A stretch of 64,000 bases of DNA, taken from assembly GCF_000002075.1 (NCBI RefSeq), contig NW_004797493.1:457022-521021 (forward strand), in the 5' to 3' direction. Positions 47,690 through 58,100 of this stretch are shown piece after piece. Position 1 is the first letter of the stretch; every line of letters begins with the position of its first letter. The translations under genes and the position numbers were made by a program. The stretch is from Aplysia californica (taxonomy: Eukaryota; Mollusca; Gastropoda; Aplysiida; Aplysiidae). A model generated the notes under the pieces. It saw only the letters and a list, made by a program, of their open reading frames with translations, did not search any database and was not told where the DNA came from.

Positions 47690-50600
47690 TGTGTGTGTGT
47701 GTGTATTTATTGTGTGTGAGTGTGTGTGTATTGTGTGTGAGTGTGTGCGCACGTGCGCCACATACGTATGTGGGATGTGTGTGTTTGTTGTGATTGAGAA
47801 AGATATAGAGTGTGTGTCAGCGTGAGTGTGTTTGTGAAAGAGAAAGAATGTGTGCATGTGAGTACATGTACATGTGTATCAGAGTAAGTGTGTGAGAGGG
47901 TATGATAGTATGATAGTAAGTGTTCCAATGAGGAGGAAAATGGGGTAGAGGAAAAGAAAAAATCATGTATAAGTATAACTAGAGGATATAAAATCATAGC
48001 AAACAAGTTCAAAGATGAGTGTATACCTTTGAGATTTGAAAAATGTATTCCTCGTGGAAAAGATATCAGATATGTTTTAAGGATTGAACTATGAATTGAA
48101 AACTAAAATAACAAAATTTTACGACGGATAAAAATGTTAAGATTAGACTATTACTATTTCACAGCCTTCCCATTCAGAATGAATATATGCAAAGCATTAT
48201 ACTATATTACCAGGCCATAACTGTTTGGCATAAACAAAAAAAAACCTAATGTCACTATACTGTTTAATTTCTTGTCGTCAACTCATGAACATGTTGACTG
48301 ACAGGCTTAAAAAGAACACCCATTGAACCTGTGAACAATTTCTACACAAAGCAGAATTAAAAGCAACAAGTGTTGTGAATAAGTTGTTCTAACAGACAAT
48401 ATCTTTACCTGAATGTGTTGTTACTATCATCTCGGGCAGCATGCAAATGTTCTGCTCCAGTCTTGTCGTGACTCAACATGGCCGCCGTGATAAAAAATTC
48501 CGGCACCTCCTCCACCTATGAAAGCATGTTTTGAGGTGAGCTCAGGTATCGCTTTTTCTATAAAAAAGGAAATATACTACTTATTGTAAAACTTTAAGTG
48601 CCACTGCTACTATAAAGTTTGCATCCATTCTAACAGAAGGATCTCGCAAAACTCCCTTCCTCGACTTGTTATATATATATATTCAACCATCATTCCACTT
48701 ATGCTGAATTTATGCACCAAACACCGGGACTTATGATAAAGAAGTCCAGACTTGGAGCATGCAGTACTGAAACTTTTCACACCAGCAGTGTGAGTTCCTG
48801 AAGTAAGGGTAAATGCAACATTTCTATAACAGAAGCAAAATGGGTAATACACCCCCCCCCCCCTCCTCCACTCAATCAACCATTCGTTATTCATGACTCA
48901 CCTATAACCACCTGGTCTTCATACAACTTCATCTCCCAGACACTGTTATCAATGCTCTAAAAAGAAGCAGCATGCTGACATATATCAGTCTAACAGTTCA
49001 AGTCCAGGCCAAAATGTTACTGCTACAATGAGCCATGAAGAGAGTGTACAGCGTACTATTTTAAGAACAGGAGGCACGGAAATAAAAAAAGAAACTTACT
49101 CTTTGAACTGTGTAGCCATGCAATTTATCTCCTGGTTTCAAAGCACGAACTCTGTCTCGTGCCTCTTCATTGAAGAAACGAGCTTGGCGAGATCTAAAAC
49201 AAGATTCAGGATGAGATTCAATGTATCTATAGTTACATTTTAATATGAAAAAAGTTTGAAGTAAGATTTATGCAAGGCCAGAACATTTTTTAAAAAAAAG
49301 GTATGATGTACATCAAGATATATAACAAAGGTAAAGTTTCCAGCCCTTACTCCTGGATAAAAAAAAAAAAACGATCAAAAGGATTGTAAAACCTTATTTC
49401 GTCCTCAGTTTCCTTCCCACTACATACTTTTATTTTAAAGCGGACTGCCAACCACTCCATGAACAAAAATAACGTTTTCCTATCAGAGTTTTTTTGGTTG
49501 AAAAATCAGGTCTCTAGAACTCCAGTAGATTAAGTTTATGTAATGAGCCACTGTGGCAAATAAACATGTATGCAAATACAGGCAAATAAAAATATGCTTC
49601 TTCACATCATTTATGATCTGTTCCCGAAAAATTGAAGATTAACACAAATAAAAATTTCATACATTCTCTTTCACATTATTTACACAATAAGTCTCATACA
49701 ACCAGCGGAAATGAAAATCAAGAATATAAATATGATTTTATACAAATCTGATTGGGGTTCTTCGACCAAAAAATAAATAAATTGGAAGGCTCAAATTTTA
49801 TTAAAGTACTTGGCAGGTCTCAAGAGCATTTTTCCTGCCTATGGTAATGACGATCATCATTATCATTTGTGAGGTATCGAGGTGAAATGAAGCATTCGTT
49901 AAAATAATGAAATTTTTAAAAAAGGCATTTTTCCGCCTATTTGGGAATTTTCACCTAATATTTTTTGTTTTTTGGCTTAACATCTTTCGTATCCATCAAA
50001 TAAACACACATTTCCATGGGATTTTTATGGACAAACATGTAGATTAAAGGCATAAAAACTGTACATTTTCCTTTTTCAAGGCCTCTCAAGCTTTTGAAGT
50101 TACCAAAATTGAACGACCATTTGCTCGCAAATTTTGCCTCTGAAACCAAGTGACCTCCACTTCTTACAATCACAAATAAAAGATAGATTGCTACTTTCTC
50201 ATAAAAAAAGCAAGGCAAATTTAAACTAGTTTTCAGATGATAATGATAAATCTACATGCCGTAAAATTGACGAGTGCCTGATTCTACCACGTCGTGACAC
50301 TTTCGTATATGTCAAAATTTTGTCGAATACAGGTAAAACTAGGTTTTGGGGCTTGAGACCCAAATTTTAAAAGTTGACGAAAGTTCTGTGCCCAGATAAA
50401 TGGTATTAAATTACTTGCTATTTAACTGCAATGCAAGTTGAAGGTCATAAACAGGTTTCATAACCACCAATGATGTACTGACTAGGTACTACATTCCGTA
50501 GACTTATTTTCTCACGCCCACATCTGCACTATCTAACCTTAAATATCTTTTGACCAACTCCACTGGGAACTTGCACATGTATGGGTTTGAAATACTTTTG

Positions 50601-51639
50601 AATTGACCTTTGGAATATATTTTTTGTCCCACCAAAATTGACGGTACAGATTTCCTCTCTTTATTACAAAAAATACCAAGCACTCAGGCTATAAAGGAAG
50701 AGGAAGGCCACGCAAAGGGTGTATCGAGGGTGTCAAGGAAACCCTAAGAAAACATAACATCACAACTGAAAGAGCTGCGGAGCTGGCCTACCATAGAAAA
50801 CTGCATCTCCCCTCGACACGCTTATATTATGGTAACAGAGGATGAAAAAGTAAAAGTAAAGTATTATAAAAAGTGACTTTGTTTGAATGAAAACACAATT
50901 TAGAATGGCTTTTAAAAACATAACCATGGTCAATGCGTGTCAACAACAATTATACAATTTCTGACTAGCGTTCACATTTTCTCTGCCCTGCATGCTTTTT
51001 TCGCATTACTTTCGAACCACCAATAATGTGTTGTAAGGATTGACATGCCTATGACCTATGATGACCCACTTTCAATGGCTCAAAGTCCTTGTAACTGTAA
51101 AATTACATTTCAAGTCAGGAATCTTGTGATGCTCCAAAAAGATCATCTAGGAATTCATCATGGTGAATGAACTTTTATAAAAGTGAAGAATAAGACATGA
51201 TGATTGATAGAGATGAATGAAAATCCTAAGGTCAGTCAAAGAATGTCTGCATGCAAGAGAGTAGACGTAATAAAATAAAATATATTCTTTAGAAAATAGA
51301 AACTGTAGGCACGAGAAAGTTTCAGAAAGTGAAAGAACTGGGATGAATGGTGACACTGGTTAGAACACACCTAGGCCTAGGAATATCGGAGATAATGATA
51401 TTGACTTTTCCTTTTATCTCACCATTTGCACATTAGTAGAGACCTTGTAGGCTAATTAGTAGTGTGAGTGTAGGTAAGGCCCAGGAGGGTAAGCTGCATC
51501 ATGCAACTTTGTCTTTGACTCATCAGTCAATTTTTATTGTACAGACACAGTGACACAGTTCAGAAAAAGAAACTAACCTCTGTTTAGCTGCCTTGAGCAA
51601 GCCTGAAACAGCCCCACTAGCTCTCTTAAATATGTGCAT
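23888..51639 (-). CDS. PITRM1: presequence protease, mitochondrial (M16C metalloprotease), 26 exons
   Basis: Degrades mitochondrial targeting presequences and other short peptides in the matrix (family knowledge). Coding exons in transcription order: 51578-51639, 49100-49193, 48409-48515, 47491-47642, 47018-47132, 46254-46350, 45499-45659, 43611-43734, 42794-42882, 42035-42163, 41263-41376, 39304-39400, 38333-38467, 37776-37914, 36398-36514, 35819-35948, 35134-35331, 34258-34423, 32462-32562, 31884-31992, 31218-31330, 29731-29784, 28683-28751, 27115-27229, 24610-24743, 23888-24017. Total 3051 nt, 1016 aa (human 1037); every junction keeps frame. The N-terminus [19 protein letters not shown] has no acidic residue before E30, as in a matrix presequence. 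HILEH 103-107 is the inverted zinc motif (H103, E106, H107); E204 in YNEMKG is the third ligand. REKGGAYG at 868-875 is the conserved C-terminal site. Odd: the usual Trp of LDFWQEGW reads Cys (LDFCQEGW, codon split by an intron); intron 18 has a weak donor (gttggg). Head to head with EFHB. Confidence 0.95.
25093..25883. mobile_element. 791-bp inverted-repeat element with iterated terminal motif
   Basis: 30-bp terminal inverted repeats at 25093-25122 and 25854-25883, 28 of 30 matching, starting GGTCTAGAGGAAAA. The core GAAAAYTATTCTAA recurs inside in both orientations (near 25265, 25296, 25359, 25428, 25485). No coding capacity. Target duplication not clear. Lies in the PITRM1 intron between exons 24 and 25. 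Confidence 0.75.
25579..25820. mobile_element. 242-bp inverted-repeat unit nested in the larger element
   Basis: Perfect 14-bp inverted repeat ACCCTATCCGTACG (25579-25592) and CGTACGGATAGGGT (25807-25820). It either inserted into the element at 25093-25883 or is an internal arm of it; flanks aaggtg and taaggct give only a weak duplication. Confidence 0.6.
26116..26751. mobile_element. piggyBac-like MITE (TTAA ends), 636 bp
   Basis: Ends TTAACTCTTTCCGGACGTA at 26116 and the complement TTAACTCTTTCCGGGCGTAG at 26751, differing at one position over the first 19. TTAA at both ends is the piggyBac target. AT-rich interior without a transposase. Confidence 0.8.
27565..27658. repeat. imperfect 28-bp inverted repeat
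   Basis: Arms 27565-27592 (gtatctccattgtt...gtgaaaa) and 27631-27658 (ttttcactgtt...ggagatac) pair over about 24 of 28 positions with a 38-bp loop. Intronic (PITRM1). Confidence 0.7.
27690..27965. repeat. about 62-bp minisatellite, four diverged units
   Basis: Units share gataagcccagacctaactt, then ttcgaagagccgtcgaat and ttttcttatatgt. The ttcgaa...tcgaa part is itself an inverted repeat. Related fragments occur upstream near 27470-27540. Confidence 0.75.
30019..30375 (+). repeat. unclassified interspersed repeat, copy 1 (5'-eroded)
   Basis: Matches the repeats at 49881-50300 and 59042-59463: gttgattttactgtaaaaac, gcgacccccacatccttcaa, agatgatacc and the conserved end gattccactgcgtcgtgaca. 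Oriented on the plus strand, in a PITRM1 intron next to an assembly gap. Confidence 0.75.
30458..30557. other. assembly gap (100 N)
   Basis: Exactly 100 N after a poly-G run: a placeholder of unknown true length in the PITRM1 intron between exons 21 and 22. No exon is missing there, since the phases of exons 21 and 22 join correctly. Confidence 0.97.
33030..33110 (+). mobile_element. tRNA-headed SINE remnant
   Basis: aaggttaagctattgacttt, then gtgagcttaaatctcat, resembles A- and B-box sequence of a tRNA-derived SINE. Only the head is seen. Confidence 0.45.
33240..33850 (-). mobile_element. LINE 3' fragment, L2/CR1-like
   Basis: The minus strand encodes [19 protein letters not shown], then [15 protein letters not shown] and [14 protein letters not shown], the well-known C-terminal part of L2/CR1/Rex1-type reverse transcriptases (LQxxQNxAA, HWLPVxxRI, YKxL, CLxGxAPxYL). 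The 3' end has the common ctatataaatttcatttatg-type sequence. 5'-truncated, in a PITRM1 intron. Confidence 0.85.
39900..41010 (-). mobile_element. LINE 3' fragment split by a hAT-like MITE
   Basis: The minus strand reads [20 protein letters not shown], then [16 protein letters not shown] and a 3' AAAGT-type tail: the C-terminal tail of an endonuclease/RT LINE ORF, with decay. The left part (39900-40200) and right part (from 40800) are continuous once the insert at 40201-40791 is ignored. A sister fragment lies at 50655-50870. Confidence 0.75.
40201..40791. mobile_element. hAT-like MITE, 591 bp
   Basis: Termini TAGGGCTGG and CCAGCCCTA, flanked by the perfect 8-bp duplication ATGCAGAC (40193-40200 and 40792-40799), the hAT hallmark. 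The interior is rich in gattc / gaatcgcg motifs and has no transposase. Confidence 0.88.
41030..41165 (-). mobile_element. tRNA-headed SINE
   Basis: On the minus strand ggtagttatgctacccgact, then gggttcaaggctcgg (B-box-like), followed by gtgtccttgggaaaggtgct, a segment shared by several metazoan SINE families. PITRM1 intron. Confidence 0.6.
41575..41748 (+). mobile_element. short hairpin-tailed SINE
   Basis: gtgggtggttggcgggtgct ... ctaaaact with target duplication aaacattgtac (41564-41574) versus aaacactgtac (41749-41759). Antisense to PITRM1. Confidence 0.87.
43696..43979 (-). repeat. tandem duplication (about 141 bp x2) covering the 5' end of PITRM1 exon 8
   Basis: Unit A, 43696-43836, contains the real exon 8 acceptor (exon starts at 43734 in sense). 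Unit B, 43837-43979, repeats the upstream intron, the acceptor (at 43876-43877) and the first ~39 nt of the exon (reads [12 protein letters not shown] versus [12 protein letters not shown]). The units share aatagaaacattgtttcata and tgtctggcaataaagagctt. Confidence 0.9.
44316..44926. mobile_element. 611-bp inverted-repeat element with a GC-rich palindromic core
   Basis: 19-bp perfect terminal inverted repeats AATATTTAGACCTGCATGT (44316-44334) and its complement (44908-44926). The interior at 44690-44900 is markedly GC/CpG-rich for this locus and holds three adjacent palindromes. Class not assigned; no coding capacity seen. Confidence 0.7.
45120..45297 (+). mobile_element. short hairpin-tailed SINE
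   Basis: gtgggtggttggcgggtgct ... cttactaaaacaaaaa with hairpin ggcactt / aagtacc. Flank agaccc before and after is a weak target duplication. PITRM1 intron 7, antisense to the gene. Confidence 0.85.
46836..46895 (+). mobile_element. SINE 3' tail fragment
   Basis: ttggcgctcatatgacctta, then gcagttgcgagtgccgtaaa and ctactaaaaccaaaaaa: only the hairpin and A-rich tail of the SINE family. Confidence 0.75.
47649..47850. repeat. compound (GT)n microsatellite next to the PITRM1 exon 4 acceptor
   Basis: GT-rich tract beginning 7 bp from the exon 4 boundary (exon ends at 47642). In the PITRM1 sense it is a (CA)n tract running into caccactgcag, where a polypyrimidine tract is normally expected. Confidence 0.9.
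48902..48956 (-). other. PITRM1: candidate cassette exon in PITRM1 intron 2
   Basis: In sense: acceptor ctttttag, then an open segment reading [15 protein letters not shown]. Two donors are possible: CAG|gtggtt (48912-48956, 45 nt, in frame, adds 15 residues) and ATAG|gtgagt (48902-48956, 55 nt, shifts frame and runs into a stop within exon 3). Exons 2 and 3 align without a gap to human PITRM1 when joined directly, so this segment is not part of the main transcript. Confidence 0.3.
49881..50300 (+). repeat. unclassified interspersed repeat, copy 2
   Basis: About 420 bp; starts ggtgaaatgaagcattcgtt, ends gattctaccacgtcgtgaca. Shares ordered blocks with copies at 30019 and 59042, including cctctgaaacc and aaaattgacgag. 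PITRM1 intron 1. Confidence 0.8.
50655..50870 (+). mobile_element. LINE 3' fragment
   Basis: Encodes [20 protein letters not shown], then [13 protein letters not shown] and a stop, followed by a gatgaaaaagtaaaagtaaa tail. Same family as the minus-strand fragment around 39900-41010. Confidence 0.75.
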
Positions 51640-52153
51640 TCTTGTAGTTAGAAAAAATACTGTCACGAACAAATGAAATGATTTAATTTAGCGTGTCTAC
51701 GAGACATTAATTTTCATTAGAGAAGACTAAAGTCATGTCCTGATGAAACAGTGACCCATGGGGGCGGCCATCTTGGAAATGTTTTTACTATTAGTACAAT
51801 ATATGTGTCAACGAAGAAAACCATTCAGTTCCCATGAAAGTACTAAACTCTTTATTCTTTATTAAAATGGAAGTTTTCCAGAAAAAGGTCTTCTGTTCAA
51901 AATCAAATCTGCATTTGTTTTTCAAAACTGAAGATTGGTTTACAGTTTGTTAAATAAGAATCCACTTTTTCTATTTGCACACGGGTCGTTGGATTCGTTG
52001 CTAGGAAATGGTCAACAACCATGATGGAGGCCGCTGTGGAGTTTTGGCACTGTTAAACTTGCGTTTTCGAACAAATACATAAAAAGATATTCAATTTATC
52101 TTTTTTACTTTTTAGTGAATGTGCTTTTGATTGATCTTCTTTGAATAGGAATC
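51640..52153. promoter_or_regulatory. probable bidirectional promoter of PITRM1 and EFHB
   Basis: 514 bp separate the two divergent start codons (51639 minus, 52154 plus). A YY1-type site gcggccatcttgg lies at 51764-51776. A second atgatggaggccgc sits at 52021-52034. Around 51996-52016, cgttgctaggaaatggtcaa contains an RFX X-box half site (GTTGCT), plausible for a ciliary gene but not a full match. No TATA box at an obvious position. Start sites cannot be set from sequence alone. Confidence 0.6.
52021..52056 (+). other. possible short upstream ORF of EFHB
   Basis: Eleven codons plus stop reading MMEAAVEFWHC, 98 bp upstream of the EFHB start codon. It matters only if transcription starts upstream of 52021; it overlaps a YY1-like sequence. 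Confidence 0.3.
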
Positions 52154-55005
52154 ATGGCTGCACAAGTAAAGCTTCCTGACATTCAGGGAAAGAGCATTTA
52201 TGAAGGAAGATTTGTTGACAGAGCTCCCGAGTGCAGAGCTGTGAGTTTTAATTTGTATAAATTTAAATTGATGGTAATGCATTTCAGGGAGGCTTGTAGT
52301 CATAAGATAATTTTTTTCAGTCCTTTTATCTCAACAGTCCCATCCAAACAAGGAACAACGAAAGTCTTTAATTTTATACTTCGACATATTCTCTTTATAG
52401 CCAGGGCATGCAGTGATCTGAATCTGAGTTTGGACGGAGTGTATGATTGAGGAACACAATTTTAGCCTGTATACTGAGATCACCCCAAGCTTTTGGCAGC
52501 TTAGTTAATAAAATATTTAAAGTAGTCGACCTTTTTTCTTGTACCCTGCTCCTGAAAGGTGATAGGAAGAGGATTTTTTCCAGTGAGACTAGATCTCTAT
52601 ATGACATACGATTTCAATTAAGATAAGCATGGATTTCAATTAAGATAAAATAATTGCTTGAAATATTCACTTTCAACTTTTAGCTATTGAACTTTCTGAA
52701 TTTAGAATGAATTTTGCATTTGTAGGGCATTAGTATTTATACATTTCTCCCTGCAAAATAAAAATGTTTCAATTCACTGCCTTTGCTTTCTTTTTAGCGA
52801 GATTTTTTTTTCAAAGAAAACCTGTACCATTTACCCATGCAACTTATTTATACACTTAATTGTAGGCCTTATTATTTGAAATATTCAATTAATACTGTAA
52901 CTAATTAAGTCCATTATTCTGGTACATGAATGTATAAATTAGATCTAAATTTTTTTTTCCAGTGTATGATTGTTAATTCTGTTTTAAATTAATTTGAAAC
53001 AGTTTATATTGTTTTAATACAAAATACAGGATTGAATTATGTGTACTCAGTTACAACTATAGCGTTACAATATTATTATGTTCAAACAACTGCAATAGCA
53101 CTTGCATGACAAATTTATAAATTATCACTCTGATTGATTTCTTTGTAGGCTGGCAAGTTGACATCTTCTGGTGATACAACTGAACAGTGTTTGCGTCCAA
53201 AAGATACACGGGTGAGTTTCATCATACATCTTTTTAAAAAAAAAGATTAGCCTAGAGAAAAACATTTTGAAAATGCTAACTTTTGAGGTACAGTATATTT
53301 TTAACCAAGCATTTTGGCTTAGTTCTTTCAGAGTTCTATTATAGAGAAAAGTGTCTGCACAATTATTCTTTTAAAGGGCAGGGACAGTGGAAGATATACA
53401 GAAAACTGTTGAGATGTGATGAAGATTTAGAGGATTTGAATATTTTCCATCATAAACACCTTTGATTTTAAAAAGGGGATACCAGGCTAATGAGTTAATT
53501 TGCGGGCACTGTTAGAAACTATTCTTAATGTGTATCGTTCTCATTTGTAATTGGAAAGCAAAAGTTCAATCTTATAACAACACTTTAGGTCTATTTCACC
53601 TGCTGCACTTTTTTTCCTATAGAAAGTAGAGGAGCAAAATCAAAATTTTTGTGTAATGACTTAAGAAGCCAATTTTCTCTCTTGCCTTTAAGAAATAAAT
53701 TTTAAAATGTCATCCACTAGCCTCCATCTCCTGATGTGATACGCAAGTTTCGGGCAACAGTGCGACCAGATGCTGGTCAAATGCGTGTCTTCTATGGGAA
53801 GGCTTATGACCCTCACCGTCAATGGGCTGTAGAGATGACCCATGGTGTAAACACACAGCCTTCAAGCTCATCAAAAGAAACTGTGAATCCTCCTCCGAAC
53901 ACTTTATTTCAACAAAGAATTATTGACAGGTAATTATATGCCCTGAATTTTGTGTCTGATAAAAAAGACAGTATGAATTCCTGTAAATGGTTTATTAATA
54001 GAAAAAAAAATAATGGCAACCATGCCAAATGTAGACATGCATAGTACCCAAATATAGCTGTATTTCAAGAAGATGTTGATAGTTGGGTGAAGTGTGTCAG
54101 CCAATAAACTGCATCTTTAATCTGTGGTTTTAGTTCCGCATTCAGTCGTTTTGAGTTACATTTTAAAATCATTGTCTGAATAAATTTTGTTGAGAATGAT
54201 ATGAAGTTGTAATTTTCAAGGATAGTAAGCTTCATCGCAGACCTGTTGGCGTCCACCTTTTGATATCCTTTTCTTAGCATGAACTTTAGCTGTTTTCATA
54301 TTGATATGGTCTTGAAATGTAATTATTTTTGTGTCATTACATCTATAATATAAACCTCTTCACTTTATTCTCATCAGGAAGGAGGGTTGCTACCAGAGCC
54401 ACATCAGAGCACCTCTAGGAAAATCTCATGATCAAGCACATGGCCTCCCTAAAGGCTTGGATAAAACTCAATTCACTTTTGGCATCCCCACTCAGCTTGG
54501 TATGTAGGCAGTCGTCACTTACAGATGAAGTTTATGCTTTTGTTATTTGTACAGTGGATAAAACCAAAGTTGAACATGCATAACTTGAAAATGAAGGCTC
54601 CTCAAACTGAGATCTTGGTCATGATGTTATTCCTGAATTTGAGTGTGGTTTGTGTTATCCCATCAGAAACGATTCAAATATATGCTATTTGTTGTGCTTT
54701 AGTGAAAAAAATCTTTGTGCTGAAAGGGGGATAAAATAAAGAAAACTTGATGGTAGTGGTTTAACAATGTTACTCTATAAACGTAGCCCTTCTATGAGGC
54801 AATTAGAAAAAACTCTCTCACGTTGGATTAGTGATGGAACTAGCAGGCTTTGATGGGTTGGTCAAAGAGATAAAAGAGATTGCAGTGAAAAAGATGGGTG
54901 TTGAGATGGAGCTGATAGGCTTGCTGTGTCATCTAGGGTGGTGTGCAGTATGAAGCTGAGAAAAATTCACATGAGTTTGATAGTATGCATGTTCACACAC
55001 ACACA

Positions 55006-55059
<54 letters not shown>

Positions 55060-55159
55060 NNNNNNNNNNNNNNNNNNNNNNNNNNNNNNNNNNNNNNNNN
55101 NNNNNNNNNNNNNNNNNNNNNNNNNNNNNNNNNNNNNNNNNNNNNNNNNNNNNNNNNNN

Positions 55160-55198
<39 letters not shown>

Positions 55199-58100
55199 AC
55201 ACACACACATACACACTCAAACACACACACACACACACACATTAAACTCTTCATTTCCGGCAAGCCGCTACCAGCGACTTGCAGTTGAGTTGGAACCCCT
55301 GTGCAGGTAAACCAATGACAGCGGCTCGGGCACATTCCTTTATATTGACTTTGACGTCAAATTATTTTTCGGCTATTGCCGAAAACAGGTCTCTGATATC
55401 AGGATTTTATTCATTAGATGAAGAGCTGTCAAAATAGGTTGACTTGTTTTGATTTAATTTATCAATTTAGTGACGGTTTTCGTCATTTTCAGATTTAGTA
55501 CTAAAAAAGGGCCCCGACATAATGGGTTTACCCCCCTCGGAGATGGAGAGTTAACGCACACACTAACACACATGCTTACACACATACGCATAGATATTCT
55601 TATACCACAACTTAGCACTGATACCAGCTTATTTTTATTGTCCAAGTTATTGCCTAAGAATTCTTTACTTGTATTATGTGAACCTATTCATCAACAGTTT
55701 TTCTATGGTCTTGTCACCTCGAATTTTGAGGTGAACTTTTTTTTCTTCGTGCAAGACAGTGTACATTTATTTTGTTACTGTTGCTGTCATGCTATTTAGA
55801 GAAATGTTGTGTAATGATGCAATCATTATGAGAAGTTTTTCTCTTACTTTTGACCAGATATTGGAGCAGGAGGTTTGATCAACCCCAACAAAAATTATGA
55901 AAGGGTTTTCAAAGAGGCTCATGAGGGCCATGAGATTTATGTTAAGTCTCATGCTGACTACTACCCTTTGGAACGTGTCTGTCGCAGCTACACCAGCCCA
56001 AACTTTCACCCTCAGGTAGGAATGTTTTGTGACTCTTTGGAAGTACAAAAATACTCTAAGTGCATATAAAATGTGTGTATGTTCTGCTTAAAGGTTGGGA
56101 AATGACTTTGTTGATTTTACCTTCTTATCCTTGTCTATGAATATTGTAGATGAGACAGTAACTGCAACTTAATTCATTTCTTGTTACTACATTATATTGT
56201 TTTATATTTCCTTTAACCAAATTTTCTTTTGAACTTTTTCTTGTTTTATGAATTCAAATATATCAGTAAGCATTCACCATCTTCTGTTGTCTCTTTTTTT
56301 TCTATTCTACTTTGAATACATACCTTTATAGAGTATCCTTTTTTTTTCATGACCTTATATGGACATGACAAACACAATTTTTTTTTTGTCAAATGAAAGC
56401 CTTACTTGCAATGATGTACCAGTAACCATATTCTTTAAATACTTGTCCATACAGAAGTGCTATGGATTGCCCACCCCTCACTGCAATGATGGCAAGCGCA
56501 CTAAAGAGACTCTGACTTGGATTCATGAGACACAAGGAGACAAGGCTGCCAAGATTGTCAGTAAAAGACTTGATGATTTCCGTGAGAAGTCGCAGCCTCA
56601 GCTTGGGCAAGTGCATGACCCGTAAGTTCATCATGGACTTTCTCTCTTCTTTGTTATTTAAATCAACACCTGATCTTAGTTAAATTTAATGTATATTATT
56701 TTGTGAGATTTGTCCTGCATGCAGCTACCATAGACTTATATTTTTATGCCTGTTTCAATTTGAATGTAACATGATGTCCTTGCATGAAAGGACTATGAGC
56801 CTTGGCATGAAAGTGTGATGCTTTTAGGTGATGCAAGTAGGATAAATATTCCCCTTATTTGCACAAATCTTTTTGAAGTAGTTATAATTGCAGTAGAAAC
56901 ATTGAATTGTGATCTAGCTTGTATGTAACTTGTATTTTATGTACATAATTTGTAGGCCTATATATGTTATTTTGGTTCAATTCAAGTTATCTTAACATGT
57001 GTCTACATTTATCTTCTTTTTTATTTTTTGCCTTCACTTGCTGGAAAATCTCTGGAGAAGTTTAATTCGGTTTAACTATGTACCTTGACTTTTACATGTG
57101 AAGTTGTATTTTTTTTTCAAAAGTACACCGCAGCATCCCTCGCATTCAAGGTAGCCATATAAGCCTTTCTTATCACTGACACTGACTTCATTTTCTTCAA
57201 GGTTTTGCGAGCACTGCCCTCATCAACTTTGTACTACTATAGTGTATTCAGCATGTACTAAGTGTACCCCATTGTTTTGTTTTCTGTGCTTTTCCAAGAA
57301 GACTAGATACTATTTGGTACCCAAAGTAGAGTAAAGGGTGTAAAATCAGAGGAAAAAAACCCCCACTCATGTTCTACAATATCCATGTGCTTGAATTAAC
57401 CCAGATAAATCTAGAATACTTCGGTTGGAGAGACCCACACCTCGTACCTCCTTGCTGACATCAAAGACCCCTACCCACTTGATTATTGATGTTATTAAGC
57501 AAATTCTTTTTGAACTATTTGCGCTTTTCATGCACAAATGAAGCAAAGGTTTGGTAATCATGACTCTTTTCCTTCTTTCCCAGGATCAAGGATACACTGC
57601 GTGTACCTCCTGACCACACCTTTGGCATTCTGCACAAACCAGATCCTTATGGAGCGGGAGATGTAATCCACAACCGCAAGATGGACAACATCCTCCGGGG
57701 CAAGGAGAGCCAGAGAGCTATAGTAGCTGCGATGAGGCAACAGCTCAAGAAACTCAACTATCACCACTTTGACAATCTACTGGAGGCTTTCCGATTTTAT
57801 GATCAAGTAAGCAGTTGATATGTTTGATTTGTTGGGCTTGTCTTTTTAAAAAATTTGTTACTGCAGCTTCTCTTTTTTGTCGAAAGGAATTGCTTGTAAT
57901 GTGTAGATTGTGAAATGTCATGACTATGTTGTGTCATTTCCAAATTAAAGTTTTATATAAATACATGCACCTTTTCAGAACAATTTGATTGCTGACTGGT
58001 TCATGGCAATGACGGTACCAGCTTATGTGGCATAAATGAACTTGTATTGTTCTTTACTTCTGGTTTGCTAAATGCATCATTTATATTTCTAGGAAGGGAA

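Noticed and set aside
54600-54740. Possible extra EFHB exon between exons 4 and 5
   Set aside because: Exons 4 and 5 join in phase and give continuous family-like protein; no paired splice sites flank the open frame here.
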